Assembly: GCA_965223355.1 (NCBI GenBank)
Contig: CBDCWE010000003.1
Location: 3,038,001 to 3,102,000, forward strand
Reading direction: 5' to 3'
From: Tectiglobus sp965223355
GTDB taxonomy: Bacteria > Pseudomonadota > Alphaproteobacteria > Rhizobiales > Hyphomicrobiaceae
Length of the DNA stretch: 64,000 nt
The first letter of the stretch is position 1. Each line of letters starts with the position of its first letter. A model generated the notes under the pieces. It was not told the DNA's origin. It saw only the letters and a list, made by a program, of their open reading frames with translations, and made no database searches. This document shows positions 33,469 to 41,641 of the stretch, one piece after another. Position numbers and translations under genes: made by a program.

Positions 33469-34719
33469 ATGATTGGGGGACTAACCAAGTCAGTAAGCCG
33501 GTTGGCCATCATTGCCGCAGCAGGCGCGATGAGCACGACCGGCGTTATGGCTGCCGACCTCGGTGGCAACTGCTGCAGTGACCTCGAAGAGAGGATTGCT
33601 GAACTCGAAGCCACAACCGTTCGCAAGGGCAATCGCCGCGTATCGCTCGAAGTATCGGGTCACGTCAACGAAGGCGTCTTGTGGTGGGACGACGGTGTTG
33701 ACAGAGATGCCTACATCGCAACCAATGTACAGTCGCGCACGCGCTTCCGCTTCAAGGGCAGTGCGACGATCAACACCGATTGGTCCGCTGGTTTCCTCAT
33801 TGAAATCGGCATGACGCGTCCAGGCGGCGGGACGACCATCACGAATGATGACAGTGCGAAAGAGTGGAGACAGTACGGCGGTAATGATGATCGCCGGTTC
33901 ACCAACTCCGGTCTCGACACCCGCCACCAGGCGTTGTGGATCAAGTCCAAGCATATGGGTACGGTCTGGATCGGACACACCTCCGATGCAACCGACGGCA
34001 TTACCCAGCTGTGTCTGGGTTGCACCATGGGCAACTATGGTCAGGCCGCAGCCGAAGACCACGTCGGCGGGTTCCGTCTGAGAACGACCGGCGGCGGTTA
34101 CTCCGCTGACACGATTGGTAGCTATATCTTCTCGGCTGAAGGCGGGCGTACGGCCGTCGTCAAGTACATCAGCCCGACGTTTGCCGGCTTCTCGCTGTCG
34201 GCCAACTGGGCTGATGCCGAAACGGACAGAGATGATCCGCCCGGAACGGATAGAGGCGTCGTCACCGACGATGGCTGGGGCGTTGCCCTGCGCTATGCCG
34301 GTGAATTCGGTGCAATCCGCGTTGCTGCCGGTATCGGTTACTCTGAGACCGGTGGGTCAACGGAAGAAACCGGTGGATCGCTGTCGATCGCTCACACCCC
34401 GACCGGTCTCTACATTGCCGGTGGCCTGGGCAAAGAAGAGACCACGACAGACGAGCGTGATACGTGGGATATTCGTGCCGGTATCAACAGCAAGTGGAAC
34501 TCTCTGGGTAAGACTCACTTTGGCGGCTACTACGCCAATTTCGAGCGTACATCAAACAAGCGTAAGGCGAATGTTTGGGGTCTGACTCTCAACCAGAAGA
34601 TCGACGCTGCGGCGATGGAGATCTACCTTCAGTATCATAACATTGATGCTAAAAACGCATCAGAAGGTGATCTGCAGAACTTCCACTTCCTGTACATGGG
34701 TACACGCATCAGATTCTGA
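33469..34719 (+). CDS. outer-membrane porin, second of a tandem pair
   Basis: A 416-residue paralogue of the preceding gene. It has a different signal peptide (ending GVMA), then the same ADLGGNCCSDLEERIAELEAT start and barrel, ending GTRIRF. Residues about 240-320 are nearly identical to the first copy, and over about 240 bp of DNA I count only four differences, all silent, whereas the 5' ends differ much more. The pair may be expressed under different conditions. The start is the ATG of MIGGLTKSVSR; the frame open upstream is not expected to be translated. Confidence 0.88.
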   Translation: MIGGLTKSVSRLAIIAAAGAMSTTGVMAADLGGNCCSDLEERIAELEATTVRKGNRRVSLEVSGHVNEGVLWWDDGVDRDAYIATNVQSRTRFRFKGSATINTDWSAGFLIEIGMTRPGGGTTITNDDSAKEWRQYGGNDDRRFTNSGLDTRHQALWIKSKHMGTVWIGHTSDATDGITQLCLGCTMGNYGQAAAEDHVGGFRLRTTGGGYSADTIGSYIFSAEGGRTAVVKYISPTFAGFSLSANWADAETDRDDPPGTDRGVVTDDGWGVALRYAGEFGAIRVAAGIGYSETGGSTEETGGSLSIAHTPTGLYIAGGLGKEETTTDERDTWDIRAGINSKWNSLGKTHFGGYYANFERTSNKRKANVWGLTLNQKIDAAAMEIYLQYHNIDAKNASEGDLQNFHFLYMGTRIRF

Positions 34720-34747
34720 TCTTGATGGTCATCAGAGAAACATTGAG

Positions 34748-34772
34748 CAGGGGCGCGGTCGCGCCCCTGTTT
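34748..34772 (+). terminator. rho-independent terminator after the second porin
   Basis: CAGGGGCGCG, GT, CGCGCCCCTG, then TTTGCTGG: a 10-bp perfect stem with a short T run about 30 bp after the stop. Confidence 0.85.
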
Positions 34773-34931
34773 GCTGGTGGAGTGTTGCAGCTCAGCTACA
34801 TGCTGCGTAAGACACACGTCAACAGCGTTTTGTTTAGCCACGATTAACTGCTCTGGTCACAAAGTGGACTGCACGTTATGTGTTCACACCAGTAACAAAT
34901 GTAGAGAATGTCATCTGTTCGGGGTCACAGC

Positions 34932-35282
34932 ATGTACTTGGCGAACAAAGTGAAGTGGTTGAGCTTGGCAGTCCTGCTGTTGCCGTCGACTGCTGGCGCG
35001 TTCGAGAAGCAGCAACTGCCCGCCGCATCGAAACCTGGCCCAGCCGTCATAAAATCGGATCCGCGGTCCGAGCTGGCGCCGGCAGAGACCGGCCCGCAGA
35101 CCCGCAGCACCGGTGGCACCACCATTTCCATCCCAGGCCTCGGCCAGCTCGGGGTCATTCCCAAACTCGACTTCGGTATGGAGTTACTTTACGGATCCGA
35201 GCCCAAATCCGATCCCGCGCCGCTCGCCAAGGACGAGGACGACGGCCTGCAGATCCGCGGCACCATCAAACATCGCTTCTAG
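34932..35282 (+). CDS. small exported protein of unknown function
   Basis: A 116-residue protein. The signal peptide covers about residues 1-23 (WLSLAVLLLPSTAGA) and is followed by a Pro/Ser-rich, probably flexible segment and a C-terminal part with GLGQLGVIPKLDFGMELLYG and a final GTIKHRF ending in Phe. The C-terminal pattern could be a few beta strands of an outer-membrane protein, but it is too short to be a barrel alone. I do not recognise the family. It starts about 210 bp after the second porin and has a weak RBS. Confidence 0.6.
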   Translation: MYLANKVKWLSLAVLLLPSTAGAFEKQQLPAASKPGPAVIKSDPRSELAPAETGPQTRSTGGTTISIPGLGQLGVIPKLDFGMELLYGSEPKSDPAPLAKDEDDGLQIRGTIKHRF

Positions 35283-35283
35283 C

Positions 35284-35350
35284 GCGACCCGTCTTTATTC
35301 CGAATCGGGGCGATCCCCGATAAAGGCCGAAAGTTGCTCGGTTCTAAGGT
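35284..35350. repeat. degenerate HR1 hairpin b
   Basis: GTCTTTATTCCGAATCGGGG and its partial complement, then AAAGTTGCTCGGTTCTAAGG and GGCGATCATC. The outer left arm is lost. It joins directly to a full HR2. Confidence 0.7.
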
Positions 35351-35360
35351 GGCGATCATC

Positions 35361-35522
35361 TGATCAAGTCTCAGGTTTCCAAAGGGCCGGGCCCTTTGGC
35401 GGGATCGTTAAGGGCGGAGCCCTTAACACATCGCCGCTTTGCGGCGATCCTTGAGGGGCTTTCAGCCCCTCAAACACCCCGACCAGGGGATGATCCCCTG
35501 GACCTCGGACCTGATCCGAGGG
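35361..35522. repeat. HR2 five-palindrome repeat, reverse, full copy
   Basis: Read on this strand: CCAAAGGGCCGGGCCCTTTGG, TTAAGGGC...GCCCTTAA, ATCGCCGC...GCGGCGAT, GAGGGGC...GCCCCTC and CCAGGGGATGATCCCCTGG. All five modules are nearly perfect. It lies between the small exported gene and pncB. Confidence 0.92.
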
Positions 35523-35788
35523 TCCCTAGAACATTTCCGCTCGTCACGCGGCCCGCCGCGCCCACCGCCGCACGCTGTTGTGGCGCGGCCTGCTGCCAAA
35601 GCAGGCTGGCACAGGGCGAACTCTGGCGTTGTCGTGAGTGTTGCGGCCGCGGCCGGCAGGGTATTTCGATGCGTTGAGTTTTGCGATGGTCGATTGCCGG
35701 ATGTTGGCCAGCGCCCGATCGCGAGTGCTATCGTGCCGGCCGACAGCCAAGACCACACCGCATCCAACGACAGACCGCAGAGCCTGCC

Positions 35789-37087
35789 ATGGTCGAGATC
35801 GCCACCCGCGTTTACAATCACTTCTGGAAGATTGATCCGATTGTGCGGTCGCTGCTCGACAACGACTTTTACAAGCTGCTGATGGCGCAATCGATCTTCC
35901 GGCATGGCAAGAATGCGCGGGTTACGTTCAGTTTGATCAACCGCACGGACGAGGTGGCGCTGGCCCGACTGATCGACGAGGCGGCGTTGCGTGAGCAGCT
36001 GGATCACATCCGCACCTTGCGTCTGTCGCGTGGCGAATCGACCTGGCTGCGCGGCAATTCGTTCTACGGCGAGCGTCGCATGTTTGACCCGGCCTTCATC
36101 GCGTGGCTGGAAGAGTTTCGGTTCCCGGAATACCAGCTGGTGCGCCATGATGATCAGTACGAGCTGACCTTCGAAGGCCGATGGATCGACGTTATGATGT
36201 GGGAGGTGCCGGCGCTCGCCGTTGTCATGGAAATGCGCTCGCGCGCGGTATTGCGAGGGATGGGCAAGTTGGCACTGCAGGTGCTCTATGCGCGCGCGAT
36301 GACGAAAGTGTGGGAGAAGATCGAAGCGCTCCGGCAGTTGCCCGGTCTGCGCATTTCCGATTTCGGCACGCGGCGGCGCCACAGTTTCCTGTGGCAGGAC
36401 TGGTGTGTGCAGGCGATGATCGAGGGCCTCGGCGCGCGCTTTCTCGGCACGTCCAATTGCTTGGTTGCAATGCGCCGGGAAGTCGAGGCAATCGGCACCA
36501 ATGCGCACGAGTTGCCGATGATCTACGCCGCGCTTGCCGGACGCGACGGTGATGCGGCGCTGGCCAAGGCGCCATATAACGTGCTGTCTGACTGGCAGCA
36601 GGACTATCACGGCAACCTGCTGATCATATTGCCCGACACCTATGGTACGTTCGGCTTCCTCGACAGAGCGCCGGATTGGCTGGCGAGGTGGACGGGGATG
36701 CGGATCGACTCCGGAGATCCAATCGAAGCCGGGGAGTTCGCGATCGCGTGGTGGCGCACGCGCGGCGAGGATCCGCGCAACAAGCTGCTGATCTTCTCGG
36801 ACGGGCTCGATGTCGAAATGATCCGGTTGCTGCACGAGCACTTCCACGGCCGTGTCCGCGTCGGATTTGGCTGGGGGACGCTGCTGACCAACGACTTCCG
36901 AGGACTTGTCGACGACGGCCGGCTCGATCCGATTTCTCTCGTGTGCAAAGTCATCGCGGCCGATGGTCAGGAAACCGTGAAGTTGTCCGACAACCCGCTC
37001 AAGGCGGTCGGCTCGCCGGATGGTGTTGCGCGTTACAAGCGCGTCTTCGGCGTTGGCGCGCAGGATGCGATCGCCGTGCTCGTCTGA
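35789..37087 (+). CDS. pncB: nicotinate phosphoribosyltransferase
   Basis: A 432-residue cytoplasmic enzyme of the NAD salvage (Preiss-Handler) pathway that makes nicotinate mononucleotide from nicotinate and PRPP with ATP. Family motifs are LLDNDFYKLLMAQSIF at the N-terminus, SDFGTRRRHSFLWQ near residue 195 (region of the phosphorylated His), GTSNCLVAMR, RIDSGDPI and FGWGTLLTNDF. I chose the ATG at 35789; the frame stays open upstream into repeat-derived sequence. It stands alone and converges with the LLM oxidoreductase gene. Confidence 0.95.
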   Translation: MVEIATRVYNHFWKIDPIVRSLLDNDFYKLLMAQSIFRHGKNARVTFSLINRTDEVALARLIDEAALREQLDHIRTLRLSRGESTWLRGNSFYGERRMFDPAFIAWLEEFRFPEYQLVRHDDQYELTFEGRWIDVMMWEVPALAVVMEMRSRAVLRGMGKLALQVLYARAMTKVWEKIEALRQLPGLRISDFGTRRRHSFLWQDWCVQAMIEGLGARFLGTSNCLVAMRREVEAIGTNAHELPMIYAALAGRDGDAALAKAPYNVLSDWQQDYHGNLLIILPDTYGTFGFLDRAPDWLARWTGMRIDSGDPIEAGEFAIAWWRTRGEDPRNKLLIFSDGLDVEMIRLLHEHFHGRVRVGFGWGTLLTNDFRGLVDDGRLDPISLVCKVIAADGQETVKLSDNPLKAVGSPDGVARYKRVFGVGAQDAIAVLV

Positions 37088-37097
37088 CCAACACCGC

Positions 37098-38156
37098 CTA
37101 CATCTTGGCGATAACCTCGCGCGCAAAATCTTCGATCATGCGGTAGCGCTGTTGTTCGGTTGCAATGAAGCTTATGGCGTTGAGGCCCTGTCCTTCCAAC
37201 CCGCGCAATTGCTCGATGATCTGTTCCGGTTGGCCGGCAATGCAGAACGCTTTGATGAGCTCTGGCGTGACGAAACGCGCTTCTTCCGGGTCGAGATGGC
37301 TGTAGTGGCTCGCATGCAGGTGCTGATGTCGGGTAGCCGCCGTTTTGGCGTTGTGGAACGCCATGTACTCGTCCCAGATTGGCTGAACATAGTGTGGCGG
37401 CTCGCAGCCGGTTTCCTTGACCAGCTCAACGGCGAAGTGGACGTTGACCATGATCGATGAGCCGCAGCGTTGGATGACCGCCTCGTCGGTGAGTTTTTCA
37501 CCGGGCGCCAGCATCAGCAGATTGACCAGGGCCGAGGTGTGGAAGTTTTCGAGCGTGCGGCCGGCGCGATCGGCACCGCGTTGAACGTTTGCCAAAGCCT
37601 CGGGGATGATGCCGCCGCGCGGAATGCCGGTGACCAGGCCGTCGCCAAGTTCGCCGGCAAGGGCCTGTGCTTTTGGTCCAAAACCGCCGACGTGGATCGG
37701 AATGTAGTTGTCTACATCAACGTATTTGTAGTGCAGGTTTTGAAAGCGGATCGGGTGGGTTGCGCCGTTTAATGTGTAGTCGGCTTCTTCGCCGTTAAGG
37801 AGCGCGCGCACCACCCTGATGTGTTCACGGAATTCGCTAACGCGCATCGGGCGCTGGCCCAACGTGCGCATCGCCGTGTTGCCGGTACCGACCCCGAGGA
37901 AGGTGCGCCCTGGGGCGAGGCGATTGATGGTTGCAATGCCGTTGGCCGTGACCGGCGCCAGGCGCAGGGCGCCAATCTCAAGCCCGGTGCCAAGCTTGAT
38001 CGTCCGGGTTTGTTGGGCGGCGAGGGCGAGAACGGCCCACGGGTTCGATCGGATCAGTGGACTGTCGGTGACCCAGACGAAATCGTATCCGAGGTTTTCC
38101 GCGTGCCTGGTGAGGCCGACATCGTCGATCTTGGCTGCGGTTATGCCGAATTCCAT
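37098..38156 (-). CDS. LLM-class (luciferase-like) flavin-dependent oxidoreductase
   Basis: A 352-residue TIM-barrel protein of the bacterial luciferase-like family: MEFGITAAKIDD, GYDFVWVTDSPLIRSNPWAVLALAAQQTRTIKLGTGL-type region in the first 60 residues, GRTFLGVGTGNTAMRTLG, and IPIHVGGFGPKAQALAGELGDG. Such proteins use FMN or F420; the cofactor and substrate are not evident. GGAG lies six bases before the ATG at 38156, and the longer upstream frame is not homologous. It is divergent from a ThDP enzyme gene, possibly sharing a regulatory region, with convergent pncB at its 3' end. Confidence 0.85.
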   Translation of the reverse strand: MEFGITAAKIDDVGLTRHAENLGYDFVWVTDSPLIRSNPWAVLALAAQQTRTIKLGTGLEIGALRLAPVTANGIATINRLAPGRTFLGVGTGNTAMRTLGQRPMRVSEFREHIRVVRALLNGEEADYTLNGATHPIRFQNLHYKYVDVDNYIPIHVGGFGPKAQALAGELGDGLVTGIPRGGIIPEALANVQRGADRAGRTLENFHTSALVNLLMLAPGEKLTDEAVIQRCGSSIMVNVHFAVELVKETGCEPPHYVQPIWDEYMAFHNAKTAATRHQHLHASHYSHLDPEEARFVTPELIKAFCIAGQPEQIIEQLRGLEGQGLNAISFIATEQQRYRMIEDFAREVIAKM

Positions 38157-38438
38157 GGTGGTCTCCTGGCGCCTTGGTCGTCGGTCGACGAATGAGCCGA
38201 TGGCGCCTCTTGCTGCGGTCGGGCCTGCGCGCTGCTCAATCGCCGGGTTGATACCGGCCACGATAGCGTGCCTGCGGGGCACTGCAATTGTTTCGGTGGC
38301 CGGGATGGACAAACACGAAGGCGGGTTGGATGATGTGGCGGTCATTGTCCGCGGGCCGATGCCTCGGATATCGCGTCTCGGCGCTGCGTCACGTGTCAGC
38401 TGTGATGACGGGCGCTCTCAACCAGGGATGGTCCAATC

Positions 38439-40106
38439 GTGCAGAAACCCGCAGAGATCCGCACTTTCGATGTTTTGGCGCGGGCGTTCGCGCAGGAAGG
38501 TGTTACGACGTGCTTCGCGCTGTTGGGCGATGCCAACATGAACTGGGCAACGCGATTGGCAGAGCACGGTTGTCGGATGATCTACGTGCGCCACGAACAC
38601 TGCGCGCTGGCGGCGGCGATGGCGTATACACGCAAGTCAGGGCAGGTCGGCGTCGCGTCGGTGACGTGCGGGCCCGGTGTGACGCAACTGATGACGGCGC
38701 TGCCGGCCGCGGTGCGTGCGCGCCTAGCGATCGTTGTGTTCGCCGGCGAGGCGCCACTCAAAAGTGGCTGGTATAACCAGGGCATCGATCAGGCGCCGAT
38801 GGTGACCGCGACGGGGGCGGCCTATCACAGCCTGCATTGGCCTGAGCGCATGCCGGTGGCAATTCGCGACGCGTTTTTGCAGGCACGACGCGAGCGCCGG
38901 CCGGTGGTCGTCGGCATTCCGTTCGATTTGCAGAACCGACCTTGGACCGGGTCGATGGATTTGCCGACGCCGTCGCACGAACTGCTGCCGCGCGTGTCGC
39001 CCATCGTGCCGCATCCCGACGATGTTGCCAAAGCTGCTCGCCTGGCCGGTGGGGCCGAGCGCGTCGTTGTGATCGCCGGCTTGGGCGCCGTCGAAGCCGG
39101 CGCCGCGGCGGCGTGCCGTACGCTTGCAGCCAAGGTCGGCGGTCTGCTCGCAACCAGCCTGCCGGCTCGGGGGCTGTTTCACGATGATCCTTACTGCATC
39201 GGAATGTCCGGGAGCTACACGACAGAGGTTGGTCACGACTATCTCGCCGAAGCCGATTTGATTATCGCGGTCGGGTGTTCCCTCGCTTTTCATCTGGGCG
39301 GCGGCGGACAGCTTTGGCCACAGGCCACACTGCTTCACATCGATGTCGATCCGTTGGCGGTGAGCCAAGGCCAGGAGGTGGCGCGCCATCACTTGCGCGG
39401 CGATGCGCGGCTTGGCGTGGAGGCGCTGACGGCGGCTTTGCCCGAGCGCGAAACGACGTGGCGCAGCACGGCCATCGCGGACCGCATTCGGAACACGAAA
39501 CCGGACAGTTTTGAATGTGAGATCGAACCGGATCTGCTTGATCCGCGCGATGTCGTCGAGGTGTTGGAAGCGCAGTTGCCGGCCGACTGGGAGATGGTGA
39601 ACTCGTCGGGGCACTGCTCCGGGTTCTTTGCACATATGCCCTCGCGTCAGCAGGAGCGTTTCCTGACGATCCGGGAGTTCGGCGCGATCGGCAACGGAAC
39701 GTCTTTTGCAATGGGCGTGGCGGCCGCCCGACCTGACCGGACGGTCGTTTTGTTCGACGGTGATGGCAGTTTGCTCATGAACATTCAGGAGCTCGAAACC
39801 ATCAGGCGGCATCAACTCAACATCTTGATCATCGTGATGAATGATGGGGCCTATGGCTCGGAAGTGCACAAGCTCCGGTCAGAGGGCTTGTCGGAACAGG
39901 GCTCGGTGTTCGGTCATAGCGACTTTGCCGGTATCGCCCGGGGCTTCGGCATGGCCGGGCATTGCGTGCGAGATCTCGGCGACGTGCCACACCTGGTCAG
40001 TGCATTTGCCCAGAGCGGCGGCGCCGCCGTCTGGGATTTCCATGTGTCCGACAAGGTCGTCTCGGCCGTGTTGCGCCGGGCCCACCCTCCGCCGCCAACC
40101 CGTTAG
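38439..40106 (+). CDS. thiamine-diphosphate-dependent enzyme, acetolactate-synthase-like
   Basis: A 555-residue protein with the three ThDP-enzyme domains. The N-terminal pyrimidine-binding domain has the activating Glu in YVRHEHCALAAAMAYTR. The central domain spans about residues 190-330. The C-terminal diphosphate domain has the GDGSLLMNIQELETIRRH motif and a following NDGAYGSE. It is cytoplasmic. It belongs with acetolactate-synthase-like, benzoylformate- or sulfopyruvate-decarboxylase-like enzymes, and the reaction cannot be fixed by eye. It starts at GTG. No regulatory subunit (ilvN) is adjacent, which argues against a main branched-chain role. It diverges from the LLM oxidoreductase. 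Confidence 0.8.
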   Translation: MQKPAEIRTFDVLARAFAQEGVTTCFALLGDANMNWATRLAEHGCRMIYVRHEHCALAAAMAYTRKSGQVGVASVTCGPGVTQLMTALPAAVRARLAIVVFAGEAPLKSGWYNQGIDQAPMVTATGAAYHSLHWPERMPVAIRDAFLQARRERRPVVVGIPFDLQNRPWTGSMDLPTPSHELLPRVSPIVPHPDDVAKAARLAGGAERVVVIAGLGAVEAGAAAACRTLAAKVGGLLATSLPARGLFHDDPYCIGMSGSYTTEVGHDYLAEADLIIAVGCSLAFHLGGGGQLWPQATLLHIDVDPLAVSQGQEVARHHLRGDARLGVEALTAALPERETTWRSTAIADRIRNTKPDSFECEIEPDLLDPRDVVEVLEAQLPADWEMVNSSGHCSGFFAHMPSRQQERFLTIREFGAIGNGTSFAMGVAAARPDRTVVLFDGDGSLLMNIQELETIRRHQLNILIIVMNDGAYGSEVHKLRSEGLSEQGSVFGHSDFAGIARGFGMAGHCVRDLGDVPHLVSAFAQSGGAAVWDFHVSDKVVSAVLRRAHPPPPTR

Positions 40107-40130
40107 GCGCCCTATTGCGTTGCACAATTA

Positions 40131-40403
40131 GTGGTCTCAATCACTTAAAATGGTGCATTCAGACGCTCAGATTTGGTCTGTGCCAAGGCGCGGTGGGCCC
40201 AAGGCGCGATGGGTGATGCTGGCGCATCATAAGGCCGCCGCAACGCCGGCACCAGGCCAAATCTGAGCGCCTTCGGTGCGCTGCCCTGGCCCGTGAGGGC
40301 GTCAGCCGTGCTCACCATAGCACACGCTATGCTTTCGCACGCCTTCCTGCTCACGAACCAGGGCAGCGCATCTGAATACGCCATTTTAAGTGATTGAGAC
40401 CAC
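40131..40403. repeat. HR3 element, expanded form with nested hairpins
   Basis: The outer arms 40131-40153 and 40381-40403 are perfect 23-bp complements (GTGGTCTCAATCACTTAAAA plus TGG); pairing continues imperfectly to about 40166/40368. Inside are arm 1 (GCTCAGATTTGG at 40165, complement ending near 40268, with TGATGC-TGGC-GCATCA inside) and arm 2 (GCGCTGCCCTGG-CC-CGTGAG at 40278-40297 with its complement at 40350-40369). The folded shape would be a three-way junction. The empty form is at 22584. Confidence 0.88.
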
Positions 40404-40784
40404 TGGCCCGAACCATCCCGCGTGCGCGGCCGCGCTCGCGTGCTCCCCGAGATCATGGCCGGTGGCCGTCCGCGCAGCGCCGTCGTCGGTGGCAGCGGTA
40501 TTGCGAACGGCCGCCGGCCAAGGCCGCGCGTGCCGAGCGGTGTCGGGGGACCGCGTGGGGCCGTGTCATACCGTCTCAGCAAACGGCCAAGGGCCGGCCG
40601 GATCGGGCCCTGATTGAGCGCGGTGGTCGGGCCTGATCAGATGGTGTCGATCAGCTGCGTGATCCGCTGCCGGCGGCGGTGGGCGCGCAGGAAACAGCGA
40701 TCCGGGCCGATCGTCCGGTTTTGTGGTGCCTGAGCCGATGGTTTGTTACGGCGGCAAATACAGGTATCGTCGTAATATCGGGAG
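40404..40784. other. GC-rich gap without gene
   Basis: I see only short overlapping frames with Arg/Pro-rich composition and a GAGATCATGG motif near 40450 that resembles the family-4 dyad. No gene can be supported. Confidence 0.4.
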
Positions 40785-40813
40785 TTGACAACTCAACCAG
40801 AAGACTGAATAAT
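40785..40813 (+). promoter_or_regulatory. sigma-70-like promoter TTGACA-N17-AATAAT
   Basis: A consensus -35 TTGACA at 40785 and AATAAT at 40808, spaced 17 bp, in a locally AT-rich stretch. No gene starts within 800 bp downstream, but a hairpin terminator lies at 41098. Confidence 0.5.
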
Positions 40814-40819
40814 ACTTGA

Positions 40820-41130
40820 AATATGATGATTTAAACAAACAACAGTGCGCTGACAAAAGAATTTCTGCGCATTGGTGTGATTTAACGCACACCTTTTGCG
40901 ATCGGAATGCGCTATGATGTGTTTGTTTTCGAGGGATATGGGGCAATTCGCACTACCCCGTGTGGTTGCCTCTTCCTTCGCCATAGCCGGTCGTGTCTGT
41001 CCGCCCGTCAGCGAGACACGGGGGCTCACATGGGTATAGTCGGCCTTTTGGTCCAATTGACTTGGCTATACTTGGCGGGAATTTCGGGGATCCGGAGACA
41101 GTCGGCACAGCCCTCGTGCCGGCTGTTTCT
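40820..41130 (+). ncRNA. possible noncoding transcript between promoter and terminator
   Basis: The stretch from the 40785 promoter to the terminator at 41098-41126 is about 300 bp with no credible ORF. The 5' half is AT-rich and the 3' half contains GC-rich segments that can fold. It does not match 6S, tmRNA, SRP RNA or RNase P as I know them. It may be a small RNA or a remnant leader. Confidence 0.3.
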
Positions 41131-41132
41131 TT
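41098..41132 (+). terminator. rho-independent terminator
   Basis: ACAGTCGGCAC, seven bases, GTGCCGGCTGT, then TTCTTT: an 11-bp stem with one T-G pair and a T-rich tail. It is not at the end of any recognised gene. Confidence 0.65.
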
Positions 41133-41641
41133 GATGCACAGGCCAACGACCGCGGCAGCGGGCCGCCGGACGTGAATGCGCAGACTTGCGTCGGCCTCGT
41201 TGACGTCGTTTCATGCATGTTGCCGTTCGACGGCGATCCACGAGGCGCTATCCGCCCCTCCAACGTCTCGATCAGGGGGCTTTCGCTGTCCCCGCACGCG
41301 TTCTGAGGCCTCCGAGCGCGGCGACCGCTATTTCGCGACCATTTTGCCACGGTGAACGTAGTTCGAGACGACGTCGACCGACGTCGTGCTGTACGGGGCA
41401 GCCGTTGTCACGTCGTACGGCAGCGTGCCGCTCGCGAACCACAACTCAATGCGAGATGGCGTCCGACAGATGATATGTGACCATTGTTCATGTCGATCAC
41501 GACAGGCGCTGAACGCGCCGGGCTATGCGCCGTGCGCGTTCTGTCTGGATTGCGCGGGACCCGAAAAATCTTTGGTGGTAATCATGGCGGGTCTGCGGCA
41601 CAGTGGTGGCGTAGGTGTTTTGAACTAGGGAGAAACAGAAA
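41133..41641. other. leader region of the TRAP operon; no gene
   Basis: About 510 bp before dctP with no supportable ORF. It contains several dyads such as GACGTCG...CGACGTC around 41373-41388. The dctP promoter is presumably here. Confidence 0.35.

Noticed and set aside
35462..37126. A 554-codon open frame antisense to pncB
   Set aside because: It lacks domains or an RBS, has low-complexity Arg/Gln/His composition, and mirrors a clear enzyme gene. It is a GC-rich shadow frame.
40793..41056. An 87-codon frame on the minus strand in the gene-free region
   Set aside because: It has no RBS or recognisable family and runs antisense to the promoter-terminator pair.
40820..41130. Identification of the orphan transcript as 6S, SRP or tmRNA
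   Set aside because: None of the conserved sequence signatures of those RNAs is visible; it is left as unassigned.
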